In this document: piece after piece, positions 23,601 to 30,345 of the stretch
Numbering within the stretch: the stretch's first letter is position 1
Layout: each line of letters begins with the position of its first letter
Translations under genes and position numbers: made by a program
Source of the DNA: Nitriliruptoraceae bacterium
GTDB taxonomy: Bacteria > Actinomycetota > Nitriliruptoria > Nitriliruptorales > Nitriliruptoraceae
Assembly (NCBI GenBank): GCA_020832455.1
Contig: JAFIEQ010000031.1
Location: forward strand, 1-35,009
Direction of reading: 5' to 3'
Length of the DNA: 35,009 nt
Notes under the pieces: generated by a model
Seen by the model: the letters and a program-made list of their open reading frames with translations, nothing else
Databases searched by the model: none
Told to the model about the DNA's origin: nothing

Positions 23601-25083
23601 TGAACTTCTGGATCTCCTGCGCCCGGTCAGCGCGCCGCTGGCTGCCCTGCGTCGCCTGCGCGAGCGTGCGCCTCGTGCCGGTCACCGAGTCGCGCAGCGC
23701 CTTCTCTGCCGCGAGGGTCGACAGGTCCATCGCGACGTCGAACCACGTCTCACCCGATCCTGACTCGCCGATCCGCAGTGCACGGTTCATCACCCGGCCG
23801 GCTTCGTCGTCGGTGGCCTTCACGCCCTTGAGGAAGCGGTCGACCGTGATGAGCGCTCGGTCGGGCGTCGAGGTATCGATCGTCGCGTCCGGCATCCACT
23901 GCGCCATGCGGACGTTGCGGTCCGTGAAGCGCCGCACGTGGATCCCGAGCCCGTGGACCGAGCCGATGTCGTCGTTGAGCACGCGAGCGACGCCGCGACT
24001 GAGCGCGCCGCCGACCGGCTTCTGTGCGATCCCGCCCGGACCCAGCCGCGGCAGGATCACCTCGTCGAGCTGATGGACCGAGCGGGCGTCAGCGATGAGC
24101 CGCGCAGTCTCGTGGTCAACCTTGCCCTGCGCGCCACCCAGCCGACGCCAGACCTCGTAGGCATCCTGCTCATCGGTGAGGGACTGCCGAAGCCGCTGCG
24201 CCGCGTCGTTGCCGTGCCACCACTGCCGGGCGTAGTCCTCGTCCGTGGTCCGGCGGATGCCGCGGATGAGCATGGAGTCGGTCGAGAACGCCCGGTTGGC
24301 GTGACGCAGGCGCCCGAGGCCGGCGGTCGCGTAGGCCGCAGGGTCGCCGAAGATGCGGAACGCCGCGTCGATGAGGCCCGAGGACAGGTCGAACGCCCGG
24401 GTGCCCGGCTCGGTGATGTTGATGGCGAGGGCTCGACCGGGGCTCATCCACTCGCCGTCGAGCGTGAGGTTGTGCTTCAAATCCTCCTGGTCCTTGCGGA
24501 TCTGCCCGCCCGGCAGCCAGCCGTCGCCCGTGTCCTCCCACGAGTAGTCGTCGGAGCGGATCATCGACATCATGGTGGGGGTGGAGCGCTCCAGCGCCTC
24601 GCTGTAGTCGAGGTCGGAGTCCTGCGCCGCGACAAGCCCAGACGTGGCCCTACGTGACACGGCCTCGAAGGCGGACTCCATGCCGACGAACGCGCCACGG
24701 ACCCCCGAGCGCAACCCGCCCATGATCGACTCGCCGAGGCCCCCCTCGCTGCCCTCCGACTGCTCGCGCATCTCCTCCTCGCGAGCCAACTGCTGCGCGG
24801 AGACGACCTCGCCGGGGGAGTGGAACCCGCGGCCCTGCGACTGGAGGATGGAGCGCTGCTCGAGGTCGCGGGCGAGGTCGGACATCGGGTCGACGCCGGA
24901 CATCGCCAGCGCGTAGAGGGCGCCGGGCGCGATGTCGGGCCAGGTCTGATGCAGGGCGACGTACCGCTGCCCGACCTCCGAGGTGGCCTGACTAGCTAGG
25001 GCGGCCTGCCGGGTGGCGTAGGACTCCATCTCGCGGGCAAGGGCGCGCTCGGTCTCGAGCGGCGCGAAGGCGTAGGTGACCAC
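20617..25083 (-). CDS. Giant 1,488-aa phage-like protein, unknown function
   Basis: A 1,488-aa protein, largest in the window. The GTG start at 25083 lies just after the preceding stop. I see no enzyme motif I can name. The N-terminal 150 residues are Gln/Ala/Glu-rich and helical, and the centre is a long, mostly helical, Arg-rich region. Segments around residues 930-1010 (AYKEIFVAWGRIVRDRPQ, then FFHTDPSTGEERFTYPGGHF) and a hydrophobic Gly/Ala-rich stretch after them (ALTTPGVGALATAGLGVSGAMMG) resemble large internal-virion or ejection proteins of podovirus-like phages. Such proteins are injected with the genome. No other virion genes accompany it except two small coiled-coil genes upstream. 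The virion role is inference from size, style and neighbours. Confidence 0.75.
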   Translation of the reverse strand: MVTYAFAPLETERALAREMESYATRQAALASQATSEVGQRYVALHQTWPDIAPGALYALAMSGVDPMSDLARDLEQRSILQSQGRGFHSPGEVVSAQQLAREEEMREQSEGSEGGLGESIMGGLRSGVRGAFVGMESAFEAVSRRATSGLVAAQDSDLDYSEALERSTPTMMSMIRSDDYSWEDTGDGWLPGGQIRKDQEDLKHNLTLDGEWMSPGRALAINITEPGTRAFDLSSGLIDAAFRIFGDPAAYATAGLGRLRHANRAFSTDSMLIRGIRRTTDEDYARQWWHGNDAAQRLRQSLTDEQDAYEVWRRLGGAQGKVDHETARLIADARSVHQLDEVILPRLGPGGIAQKPVGGALSRGVARVLNDDIGSVHGLGIHVRRFTDRNVRMAQWMPDATIDTSTPDRALITVDRFLKGVKATDDEAGRVMNRALRIGESGSGETWFDVAMDLSTLAAEKALRDSVTGTRRTLAQATQGSQRRADRAQEIQKFTRIFRERHDELTNYFTSEAGRPRSHVATLVDGQELDLSRVPHLVSEYLHTNLPLPDQQLLRRNIGGYAKAMRTLEDIWEPLGMTRSIFEGVTDTAARFMTSVWKPMVLLRGAYVARVGGEEQLRMGAAGLDSAFRHPLSYTLWLSGRRGGSWRGGMLEDMAEYQSILQRKGGGWIGRKPGAQGTGDWIVFRRGQGGLTDAEFTSAWADDLGMLINDEIASITARMGVDGATDYLLTARGKHLREQLGSADHFEGVTRSSDNLRAYVRTVWDRIEEKTRGDADLIGAIATGRLDGRVVRWVDRHKGEARPDSLVRSLRGRLDSVGIREVKGQRYLEPSRREGVTQQLNAGVDYLADVIMSKPTNFAARGPTWKQEFWNSIEQQIGFADSATQQAIIEQARRAGLVRATIRRMESNRRAGAGSRIDDIGTVEMIAKAQATHRTKQLLYELTELGQFSDASRAAIPFAEAYKEIFVAWGRIVRDRPQTVRRGQVAIEGARGSGFFHTDPSTGEERFTYPGGHFVSRALLAGHADSPFMQAALTTPGVGALATAGLGVSGAMMGEQPAEFDLEGSVAGLNLVGSLAPGFGPAVTIPTSLVLPDTPNTEWLRENVFFPFGEPDITGGVWESALPAWADKIRTAWLEDPESSRLYANSTFDIAKALMASGDYSTDSPEEVDRLLTVAKQRAKGLWLVRGASQFVVPTGPSANFRVQDLEGDWWPYQVLASEYQRMLRDEGEDAAVEEFIATFGTDLISAVQSKSREVVYRPTDQVGDDWIQANRDLQVSYDLTVGLVAPEDPLGEFHYPAYQRQFDEGQREQLDPQQMTYLSNNLLGRFAYSQAVETIDRQPIPENEKRQARNAARAQIMDRYPGFNSHLGVRQRPPVEEQIAEFEQMVEDPRLADNEAVQGIAEYLQARREAERLVQATAQRSTTFRTSSETAWIRQRLRRQAEQIIERNPAFLVPWERALSRELADDEVQQPGELAPLGVLGIDEPAA

Positions 25084-25338
25084 TCAGGCCCCCGCCAGGT
25101 CGAGGAGTCCGTAGCGGTCGAGGAGATCCCTCGCCCTGTCGACGTTGACAGGCTCCTCCTCGGGGTAGAGCTCACGCAGCGCCGTGGCCTGACGCTCATC
25201 GAGCCCGAGGAGCATCCCGGTCCCGACGAGCGCGACCGCCCGCAACTGCTCGTTGCGCGCTCGCTCGACCCTGACCTCCCTGGACAGGTCCCGGATGCGC
25301 CGACGGAGGTCGCGCACGAGGTGCGAGTCGCTGCTCAC
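25084..25338 (-). CDS. Small coiled-coil protein
   Basis: An 84-aa protein of unknown function. Residues 1-35 are strongly helical and charged (LVRDLRRRIRDLSREVRVERA), a likely coiled coil. The C-terminal half includes LGLDERQATALRELYPEEEPVNVDRA in part and ends in a short hydrophobic helix. The ATG overlaps the stop of the upstream gene, and its stop is immediately followed by the GTG of the 1,488-aa gene, so the three are one translational unit. Confidence 0.7.
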   Translation of the reverse strand: MSSDSHLVRDLRRRIRDLSREVRVERARNEQLRAVALVGTGMLLGLDERQATALRELYPEEEPVNVDRARDLLDRYGLLDLAGA

Positions 25339-26201
25339 GACGTGATCCCGGCGCGCTCAAGGCTCGCCTGCGTCGCCAGGCGGTCCCAGGCCGAGAAGTC
25401 GCCGGTCGCCTGCCCGGTCGCGAACGCCGCTTCGAGCTGGCCCTCGATCGTCTGCGGAGGGGCCGCCCCCGAGTCCGAAGGGATCTCCTGCGAACCCGGC
25501 GGCAGCGAGGCTCGCCGGGGGTCCTCGGTCAGCTCCGCGACCCGCTCCTCGATGGCGCGCTCGAGGTCGATGCGACGCCGGACCGCCTCGGTCGAGTCAT
25601 CGCCGGACCGCTCGAGGTCCAGCAGCTCCCGACGGGCGGCCTTGACGTGCTCGTCGTGATCCACGTGGAAGCCCGGGGCGACGTAGCCCGAGTCCCTGCC
25701 CTCCGCGTCCATGAGGGCGAACACCCGCTCGTCGAGTTCCCGGTTGGTCGCGAGACGGATCACCTCGTCCACGTGGCGGCGCCGTTCACGCTCGCGACGC
25801 TGACCCTCGGCTCGCTCTGCCTCATCGTCGGACTCGAGGAGCTGCTGCGTCTGCGCATCCCACTCCACGACGTCGGGGTGCTCGTTGCGGCGCTGCTCCT
25901 GCTCGGCCGCCTCGCGCTGCTCCTGCTCCCGGTCGCGTGCCTCACGCCGCTCGTCGTAGAGCATCTTCAACTGACCTGTGTCGCCGAGGTCACGCGCCTC
26001 CTGCAACCGGTCGTGCCAGTCGGAGCCGGGACCGAAGCGATCGACCTCCTCGGGTTCCGAAGCTGCACCCGCGCCCGCTCGCAGCTCCCGGACCTCACGA
26101 CGGAGTTGGTCGCGCTCGCGCCGGATCTCGTCCAGCGTCGCTCGCTCGTCGATCGCCTCGGCCTCGGCGGGACTGAACGTCCCCCACGATCCGCTTGCCA
26201 T
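25335..26201 (-). CDS. Charged coiled-coil protein, scaffold-like
   Basis: A 288-aa protein that is almost entirely charged and helical, with long Glu/Arg heptads (DEIRRERDQLRREVRELRAG and REQEQREAAEQEQRRNEHPD). This composition is common in phage scaffolding or internal proteins, but no family can be named. The start at 26201 has GGAAGGGA at good spacing. The frame stays open for 68 more codons, but that stretch overlaps the regulatory region and lacks a better RBS. It is the first gene of the minus-strand operon, downstream of a LexA-box-like site. Confidence 0.7.
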   Translation of the reverse strand: MASGSWGTFSPAEAEAIDERATLDEIRRERDQLRREVRELRAGAGAASEPEEVDRFGPGSDWHDRLQEARDLGDTGQLKMLYDERREARDREQEQREAAEQEQRRNEHPDVVEWDAQTQQLLESDDEAERAEGQRRERERRRHVDEVIRLATNRELDERVFALMDAEGRDSGYVAPGFHVDHDEHVKAARRELLDLERSGDDSTEAVRRRIDLERAIEERVAELTEDPRRASLPPGSQEIPSDSGAAPPQTIEGQLEAAFATGQATGDFSAWDRLATQASLERAGITS

Positions 26202-26398
26202 GCTCGTCCCTTCCAGTCGACTCGCTGCCGGCGGACGGTGCCGGTGCGGTACGACGAGCATGACGAACGGGCGTTCGATAGCAAGGGTCGATGCGGGGCG
26301 AGCACGCGGGATCTGCGTGTCCCCTTGGGTGCGCGTGAAGCTGAAGCGGGGGACGTCCACATTGGCGAGGGCGCGGGTTGAACTCCCCCTATCACTAC

Positions 26399-26411
26399 CG
26401 AACACATGTTC
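26399..26411. promoter_or_regulatory. LexA (SOS) box-like site
   Basis: CGAACACATGTTC fits the actinobacterial/Gram-positive LexA core CGAAC-N4-GTTC, though the outer bases of the full palindrome are not all present. It lies about 200 bp before the minus-strand operon start. A second such site occurs at 27890. SOS control would suit induction of a phage-like element. Confidence 0.5.
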
Positions 26412-26558
26412 ACCCCTGGCAGCGAACGTACGTACGGACCTCCCGAGTCCAGCCGCAGCGACGCAGGCGCCGCCCCGCAGCGATCAACCTGCGGTGCTGG
26501 TCACCGGGACAGGGTCGGGCCGCGGCCGGGCCTGAACTCATCTAGGGCGTCAGACTTC

Positions 26559-26578
26559 CGTGACCATTGCGTGACCAT
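26559..26578. repeat. Internal pair of GTGACCAT repeats
   Basis: CGTGACCAT occurs at 26559-26567 and 26570-26578 with the same 11-bp spacing and orientation as the end pairs at 19790 and 33855. It lies in the middle of element 2. It may be a third integrase-binding site or a relic of an older element boundary. Confidence 0.55.
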
Positions 26579-26638
26579 CGCTGCGTTTCCGCTGGTCAGA
26601 GGGGTAGCGCTTCGCTGGTAACGAAGTGCTTGACGCCC

Positions 26639-26683
26639 AATGTTGGAAACAATGTTGACAGGTGCGGACACATTGTGTACGGT
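26639..26683 (+). promoter_or_regulatory. Strong promoter with CAATGTTG direct repeats
   Basis: TTGACA (26655-26660), a 17-bp spacer and TACGGT (26678-26683) form a near-ideal sigma-70-type promoter. CAATGTTG is repeated at 26639-26646 and 26651-26658, and ACATTG in the spacer is a partial inverse copy. These repeats cover the -35 and could bind a repressor. The promoter drives the small-gene operon from 26762. Confidence 0.75.
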
Positions 26684-26761
26684 GCAGATGTCAGCAACGA
26701 GCGACCCCGGCGACGCGCCAACGTCCCGGGGTCCGGCCGGAACCTATGAGGAGGTCCCGAC

Positions 26762-27082
26762 ATGCAGAACCGTACGCGACCCAACGCACGCGATCACTAC
26801 CGCAGCCGTCTCGATGACCTGCGCGAGGCGATGCAGCCCGACGAGTTCGGCGACACGCGGACCCATGAGCTGCCGCTCAGCATCGAACGCGAGACGACGT
26901 ACCGCGTGGTCCTCGGCACGGGCGGCCCGCACGATGAGGTGCGGCTCAGCATCAACGCGCACGGCGAGGTGACCGGCGGTAGCTACCTGCGCGTTTGGGG
27001 CCTCGATCGCGACACCTGCGACCTCGACACGAGCGAGGCTCAAGAGTGGGCGGACGCGCTGAGCCTGGAGGTGGGCCAGTGA
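26762..27082 (+). CDS. Hypothetical protein, first gene of early-type operon
   Basis: A 106-aa soluble protein that I do not recognise. The N-terminal third is basic and helical (DHYRSRLDDLREAMQ), and the rest is beta-rich (TTYRVVLGTGGPHDEVRLSI). GAGGAGG precedes the ATG. It is driven by the strong promoter at 26655 and overlaps the next gene by four bases (GTGA). Small proteins behind a strong, repeat-flanked promoter are typical early genes of phage-like elements. Confidence 0.68.
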   Translation: MQNRTRPNARDHYRSRLDDLREAMQPDEFGDTRTHELPLSIERETTYRVVLGTGGPHDEVRLSINAHGEVTGGSYLRVWGLDRDTCDLDTSEAQEWADALSLEVGQ

Positions 27083-27246
27083 CGACCCTCGCCCAGGCCC
27101 TCGGCGTCGACTTCGTGGAGACGCTGCCCCCCGTGAAGCGCTGCGAGCAGTGCGACGCCATCGCCGACTACCTCATCCGCGACGCGGGAGACGTGTCCAC
27201 GTGGTGCCACTCCTGCATCGCGGACGCCGTGGAGGTGAGTGCATGA
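27079..27246 (+). CDS. Small zinc-ribbon protein
   Basis: A 55-aa protein starting at GTG 27079, which overlaps the previous stop. It has CEQC and CHSC pairs about 25 residues apart (KRCEQCDAIADYLIRD, then WCHSCIADAV), the pattern of a small zinc ribbon. The function is unknown; it could bind nucleic acid or a host protein. It overlaps the following Cys-rich gene by four bases (ATGA). Confidence 0.65.
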   Translation: MTTLAQALGVDFVETLPPVKRCEQCDAIADYLIRDAGDVSTWCHSCIADAVEVSA

Positions 27247-27392
27247 GCACCATCGACCCCACGGACTACGCGCTCTGCCTGGCCTGCCACGAGGCAACGA
27301 CGTTCCGGGACTGCTTCGGCGAACAGCGCTGCATCGACTGCGATGGCGACTGCCCCGGCTGCTTCGACGGGGGAGGCCCCGACATCGACTGA
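27243..27392 (+). CDS. Small Cys-rich protein
   Basis: A 49-aa protein with eight Cys: CLAC, then RDCFGEQRCIDCDGDCPGC. This dense pattern suggests two zinc sites or a compact metal-binding fold. The ATG overlaps the zinc-ribbon gene, and a GC-rich hairpin follows within ten bases, closing the three-gene operon. Function unknown. Confidence 0.6.
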   Translation: MSTIDPTDYALCLACHEATTFRDCFGEQRCIDCDGDCPGCFDGGGPDID

Positions 27393-27400
27393 CCGACCCA

Positions 27401-27426
27401 GCCCGGCCGGCGCACGTCGGCCGGGC
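27401..27426 (+). terminator. GC-rich hairpin terminator
   Basis: GCCCGGCCG (27401-27409) pairs with CGGCCGGGC (27418-27426), a 9-bp perfect stem with an 8-base loop, just after the Cys-rich gene. There is no clear T-run, which is common for GC-rich actinobacterial terminators. The next gene starts 24 bases later and may be expressed by read-through. Confidence 0.6.
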
Positions 27427-27449
27427 CTTCCCACGCAGGAGGCCCGATC

Positions 27450-27632
27450 ATGGCCGTAGCTGAACCACTCGCTGCCGAGGTCGCGCAGACGGCCGCGCAG
27501 GCTCGCGAGGCCACTACCAAGCGCGACGAGTTGATCCGCCAGGCCGTGCGCGAGGGTGGCTCGCTCCGCGAGGTGGGCGAACTCGCCGGACTGTCGCACT
27601 CAGCCGTCCGCCGGATCGTCCAGCGGGCCTAG
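27450..27632 (+). CDS. Small helix-turn-helix DNA-binding protein
   Basis: A 60-aa protein. The first half is an Ala/Glu-rich helix. The second half reads RQAVREGGSLREVGELAGLS and then HSAVRRIVQRA, a typical resolvase/sigma-like helix-turn-helix with the recognition helix at the C-terminus. AGGAGG precedes the ATG at 27450. It probably regulates genes of the element. It overlaps the end of the convergent gene at 27629 by four bases. Confidence 0.7.
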   Translation: MAVAEPLAAEVAQTAAQAREATTKRDELIRQAVREGGSLREVGELAGLSHSAVRRIVQRA

Positions 27633-27826
27633 ACCTGCACCCATCCCGCGCAGTGAGGGCAGCGCAGGCGACCCCGCCGGATGATGCGCGACCGACGGTC
27701 CCGGCGAGCCTTCGAGCACTCGTCCGAGCAGTAGGCCACGCGGGTCGGAGGGAGCGGGTTCGTGCATCCCTGGCGCAGGCAACGGCCAACGTTCGGCCCA
27801 ATGCGTCCCGGCGAGAAAAAGGGCAT
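27629..27826 (-). CDS. Small zinc-finger protein
   Basis: A 65-aa basic protein. It contains CLRQGCTNPLPP, then YCSDECSKARRDRRSRI and RCPHCAGW, six Cys in three pairs with a basic segment between, suggesting a nucleic-acid-binding zinc finger. The start at 27826 is uncertain: no strong RBS is present, and the frame is open to 27910. A LexA-box-like site lies 64 bases upstream. Function unknown. Confidence 0.55.
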   Translation of the reverse strand: MPFFSPGRIGPNVGRCLRQGCTNPLPPTRVAYCSDECSKARRDRRSRIIRRGRLRCPHCAGWVQV

Positions 27827-27889
27827 CTCAAGCCCGCCAGTTGAGGTGCTCGGATTGCGTGGCACGGCGGGACCCCACCACTGCCCACC

Positions 27890-27902
27890 CGAACGCACGT
27901 TC
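27890..27902. promoter_or_regulatory. LexA (SOS) box-like site 2
   Basis: CGAACGCACGTTC again fits CGAAC-N4-GTTC. It lies upstream of the minus-strand zinc-finger gene and just past the end of the replication operon. Together with the site at 26399 it makes chance less likely, although two sites in 14 kb of GC-rich DNA are not proof. Confidence 0.45.
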
Positions 27903-27966
27903 AGACGCACGAGGTTGGCCGCTGCGGGGCGTTCGGGCGACTCGGGTGCTCCGCCACCCTCTCGGG

Positions 27967-28452
27967 TCAGGTCGCGTCATCTGTCGACACCTCCTCGAGA
28001 TCGTCGGCTCGCTCTGTCAGCGTCTCGATGTCGCCCCCGTGCAGGACGGCCATGAGGTCGAACGCCTCCTGCTCGGTCAGGCTCTCGGCCAGGCGCTCCC
28101 ACCGTGCGAGGTAGTGGGCCTGGACGGCGATCAGGCGGGCGTCGCGGGACCACTCCTCGACGCACGGGCGACAGAGTGGGACGACCTCGGTGGGCTGGAA
28201 CAGGCCGAGCCCGTGCCGGGGTGGGTCCTCGGTCGAGCCGCACGCGGGGCAGGGCTCGGGGTCGATGTGGATCCACGCGGCGACCTCGAGCACGTCGGGG
28301 CGCACGTAGCGGGCTGTGGGTGAGGCGACGCGGACCTCGCGCAGACGGTGCGCGCCGCAGACGCTTCGGCCGCGGGCCTTGAAGCCCTTGCAGCGTGCGC
28401 CGCTGGCGGTCAGCGCTTCGCAGCGCTCCTCGTTGGTGGGGGTGGGTCTCAT
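27967..28452 (-). CDS. Hypothetical Cys-rich protein
   Basis: A 161-aa protein. The N-terminal part has RCEALTASGARCKGFKARGRSVCGAH, shown here in overlapping form only, which is a recurrent small Cys/His motif in phage proteins. The middle has CPACGSTE and CRPCVEEW, a zinc-ribbon pair, and the C-terminal third is acidic and helical. The start at 28452 has GGGAGGCG upstream and overlaps the SWIM-protein stop. It is the last gene of the replication operon; its function is unknown. Confidence 0.68.
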   Translation of the reverse strand: MRPTPTNEERCEALTASGARCKGFKARGRSVCGAHRLREVRVASPTARYVRPDVLEVAAWIHIDPEPCPACGSTEDPPRHGLGLFQPTEVVPLCRPCVEEWSRDARLIAVQAHYLARWERLAESLTEQEAFDLMAVLHGGDIETLTERADDLEEVSTDDAT

Positions 28453-28697
28453 GGTCGGCGCCTCCCTGTTGCGATCAGTGCGGCGAGGGCGTGGCTGCAT
28501 GGACGGATGGCGGGACAGGGGCAGGTGACCTGCGGGCCTTCGCGCACGACGACGTAGGTGCCGTGGTCGCCCTCGATGCGCACGGCGTCCCGGTGGGGTT
28601 GGCGGTCGATCACCTCGGCACGACCGGCGGCGAGGATCCGCAGCGCCTTGGCGTGCACACGTGCTGAGGGTCGGTGGGTGCGGGTCACTGAGGCCAC
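28449..28697 (-). CDS. SWIM-type zinc-finger protein
   Basis: An 82-aa protein with the SWIM pattern CxC...CxH in VTCPCPAIRPCSHALAAL. SWIM domains bind DNA or proteins and often accompany recombination or replication factors. GTG 28697 is preceded by GGGAGGTGA at good spacing; a second GTG at 28688 overlaps the upstream stop. It lies between the ATPase and the Cys-rich gene, overlapping both. Confidence 0.72.
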   Translation of the reverse strand: MASVTRTHRPSARVHAKALRILAAGRAEVIDRQPHRDAVRIEGDHGTYVVVREGPQVTCPCPAIRPCSHALAALIATGRRRP

Positions 28698-29914
28698 GGC
28701 TCACCTCCCGTGTGCAGCGTCCAGCACGCCTCGCACCAGTGCTTGCCTGTCGAGCTCGTTCGTTCGGCCTGACGACCACACCCATCGCACGGGTTCTGCC
28801 CCGGCCTGGCACCGGTTCCCCCCTTAGGGGGGGGACCCGGTTCCAAGAGGCGGTTCCCGGCGGTTCCGGGCGGTTCCGGGGTGGTTCCGGGCATAGTTCC
28901 GGGTTGCGGTTCCCCAGGGCGGTTCGGAACCGTTTTTCGTGCATTCTTGCGCCATCTCACCGCTTCGACTATGGCGGGCCTGCCCTTGCCCTCGTTGGCA
29001 GCCTTGAGCGCTGCCTGCGCCTCGTTCACTGACACCCCGACGGGCACGCCGAGGTCGTCGAGGAGCCGCACGACCTCGGTCGCCTTGGCCGTGATCGGGG
29101 CCGAGTCCGAGACGCGGTGGGTGAGGCGTCCGCCCGCGTCGGAGCGGGTCAGGTGGACGGCGTCCGGGGTTCCGGCCTGGCGCCCCTTCGTGCGCTTGAG
29201 GGTCACGCTCTCGCGCTCGACAGACATCTCCCACACGACGTCGAGCGGGTCCTCCTTCGCGGAGTGGCCGCGGGAGCCCTTGGCGGCGTCCTTCCCGAAG
29301 TGGTCGAGGCGCAGCACGCCGATCCCGCGCCGCTTGAGCCGGGTCTCGGTGTGGCGGAACAGCTCGAGGAAGGGCTCGGCGTCGTTCTCTGAGCCGGAGA
29401 TCACTCGGGACACGGTGTCGATGATGACCAGGCGGGCGCCGTGGAGTTCGGCGATGCGTTCGAGCATCCGCCCGCCGGCCTCGGTGTCGAGCGGGGGCAG
29501 GCTCGGCAGTTGGTAGTAGTGCAGGTGACCGAGCAGCGCGTCGAACCGAGGGTGGTCCGGGCCGTACCCGAGGTCGATGAGCCGCTCGTAGAGGTCGTCC
29601 GGCCCCATCTCCATGTCGATGTAGACGATGGGGACGGGCGGGCCGTCGGGCTGGTCGAGGCAGGCGGTCCCGGTCGCGGCGGCTGCGGCGAGGTCCAGGG
29701 ACAACAGCGACTTGCCCTCGCCCCGCTTGGCGACGATCCCGACCAGCTTCCCGGCGGCAGCGAGGGGCTCCACGATCCAGTCGAGGTCGGGCCGCTCGCC
29801 CGTGAGTAGCGCTTCGAGGTCGAGTGGCTGCGGGAGCATCTCGACCGGATCGAGCGGCGGGGCGGGGCCGGCCACCTCGTCGGGAGGGGGAGGCTTGGGG
29901 GGCATCGGGGTCAC
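28685..29914 (-). CDS. AAA_25/RepA-like replication ATPase
   Basis: A 409-aa RecA-fold ATPase of the RepA/AAA_25 type, replicative helicase-like. Walker A is VAKRGEGKSLLS (residues about 61-72), followed by VYIDMEM and Walker B RLVIIDTVSRV (about 161-171), then LRLDHFGKD and a conserved KGSRGHSAKEDPLD region. After about residue 330 comes a Pro/Gly/Thr-rich linker and then a C-terminal zinc ribbon (CDGCGRQ, CEACW). GTG 29914 overlaps the DnaB-N gene stop; an internal ATG at 29905 is an alternative. The linker DNA contains iteron-like repeats. Confidence 0.83.
   Translation of the reverse strand: MTPMPPKPPPPDEVAGPAPPLDPVEMLPQPLDLEALLTGERPDLDWIVEPLAAAGKLVGIVAKRGEGKSLLSLDLAAAAATGTACLDQPDGPPVPIVYIDMEMGPDDLYERLIDLGYGPDHPRFDALLGHLHYYQLPSLPPLDTEAGGRMLERIAELHGARLVIIDTVSRVISGSENDAEPFLELFRHTETRLKRRGIGVLRLDHFGKDAAKGSRGHSAKEDPLDVVWEMSVERESVTLKRTKGRQAGTPDAVHLTRSDAGGRLTHRVSDSAPITAKATEVVRLLDDLGVPVGVSVNEAQAALKAANEGKGRPAIVEAVRWRKNARKTVPNRPGEPQPGTMPGTTPEPPGTAGNRLLEPGPPPKGGTGARPGQNPCDGCGRQAERTSSTGKHWCEACWTLHTGGEPWPQ
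28851..28915. repeat. Iteron-like GGTTCCGG tandem repeats
   Basis: About six head-to-tail copies of a 10-12-bp unit (CGGTTCCGGG and close variants) lie inside the 3' part of the ATPase gene, encoding its Pro/Gly/Thr linker. Just beyond, CGGTTCGGAACCG (28920-28932) followed by TTTTT forms a hairpin on the plus strand. Tandem repeats of this size next to replication genes are typical of origins. Confidence 0.55.
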
Positions 29915-30345
29915 GCACCAACCTCGTCCCGGAGGGCCTGGAGGACGACGTCGGGCCTCGCGCCATCGTCGAGGTCGTGCACGAGCCGGCAGAGCACGAG
30001 GCGCAGCCTTCGGCGTTGCCACTCGCGATCGACGAGCCGGGCGTAGTGGGGCCACGATGCCGGCACGACGCAGCTCGTCAGGTCCGTGAGGGCCGCCGGT
30101 CCGCCCACGGCGTCGAGCTGCCCGGCGTCGATGAGCGCGACCGTGACCGAGCGGACGTCAGTCGGGGCGCCGTCGCGGTGCAGCTTGATGATGGCGTCGG
30201 CCACCAGGCGGTGCGCCTCGCGCTTGAAGGCTTCGGCGGGCAGGGAGCGGGCGAGTTCGGTGGCTGCCTGCGGCTCGATCAGCGCGCAGCCGAGGAGCGA
30301 CGCCTCGGCGATGTCGGCAGCGGTCACGTTGGGGTCAGCGCTCAT
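29911..30345 (-). CDS. DnaB N-terminal-domain protein (helicase accessory)
   Basis: A 144-aa protein matching only the N-terminal domain of DnaB-type helicases. It has ASLLGCALIEPQAATELARSL, PEAF-like PAEAFKREAHRLVADAI and APTDVRSVTVAL, as in DnaB-N (shown in part). The ATPase half is supplied by the next gene, so the pair may work as a split replicative helicase. The start at 30345 overlaps the upstream stop (ATGA), and its stop overlaps the ATPase GTG. Its length is about one third of full DnaB. Confidence 0.8.
   Translation of the reverse strand: MSADPNVTAADIAEASLLGCALIEPQAATELARSLPAEAFKREAHRLVADAIIKLHRDGAPTDVRSVTVALIDAGQLDAVGGPAALTDLTSCVVPASWPHYARLVDREWQRRRLRLVLCRLVHDLDDGARPDVVLQALRDEVGA

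Larger units (their letters stand above)
26202..26761. other. 560-bp control region between divergent element 2 operons
   Basis: No gene. It holds the promoter region for the minus-strand operon with a LexA-like site at 26399, a pair of CGTGACCAT repeats at 26559, a short tRNA-like anticodon arm near 26605-26630, and a strong plus-strand promoter at 26655-26683 behind CAATGTTG repeats. Confidence 0.6.

Noticed and set aside
26595-26635. tRNA-like segment with an anticodon arm (CTTCG, loop CTGGTAA, CGAAG) resembling tRNA-Thr
   Set aside because: There is no T-arm consensus and no pairing acceptor stem around it. It is at most a remnant or an att-like fragment, so it is not listed as a tRNA.
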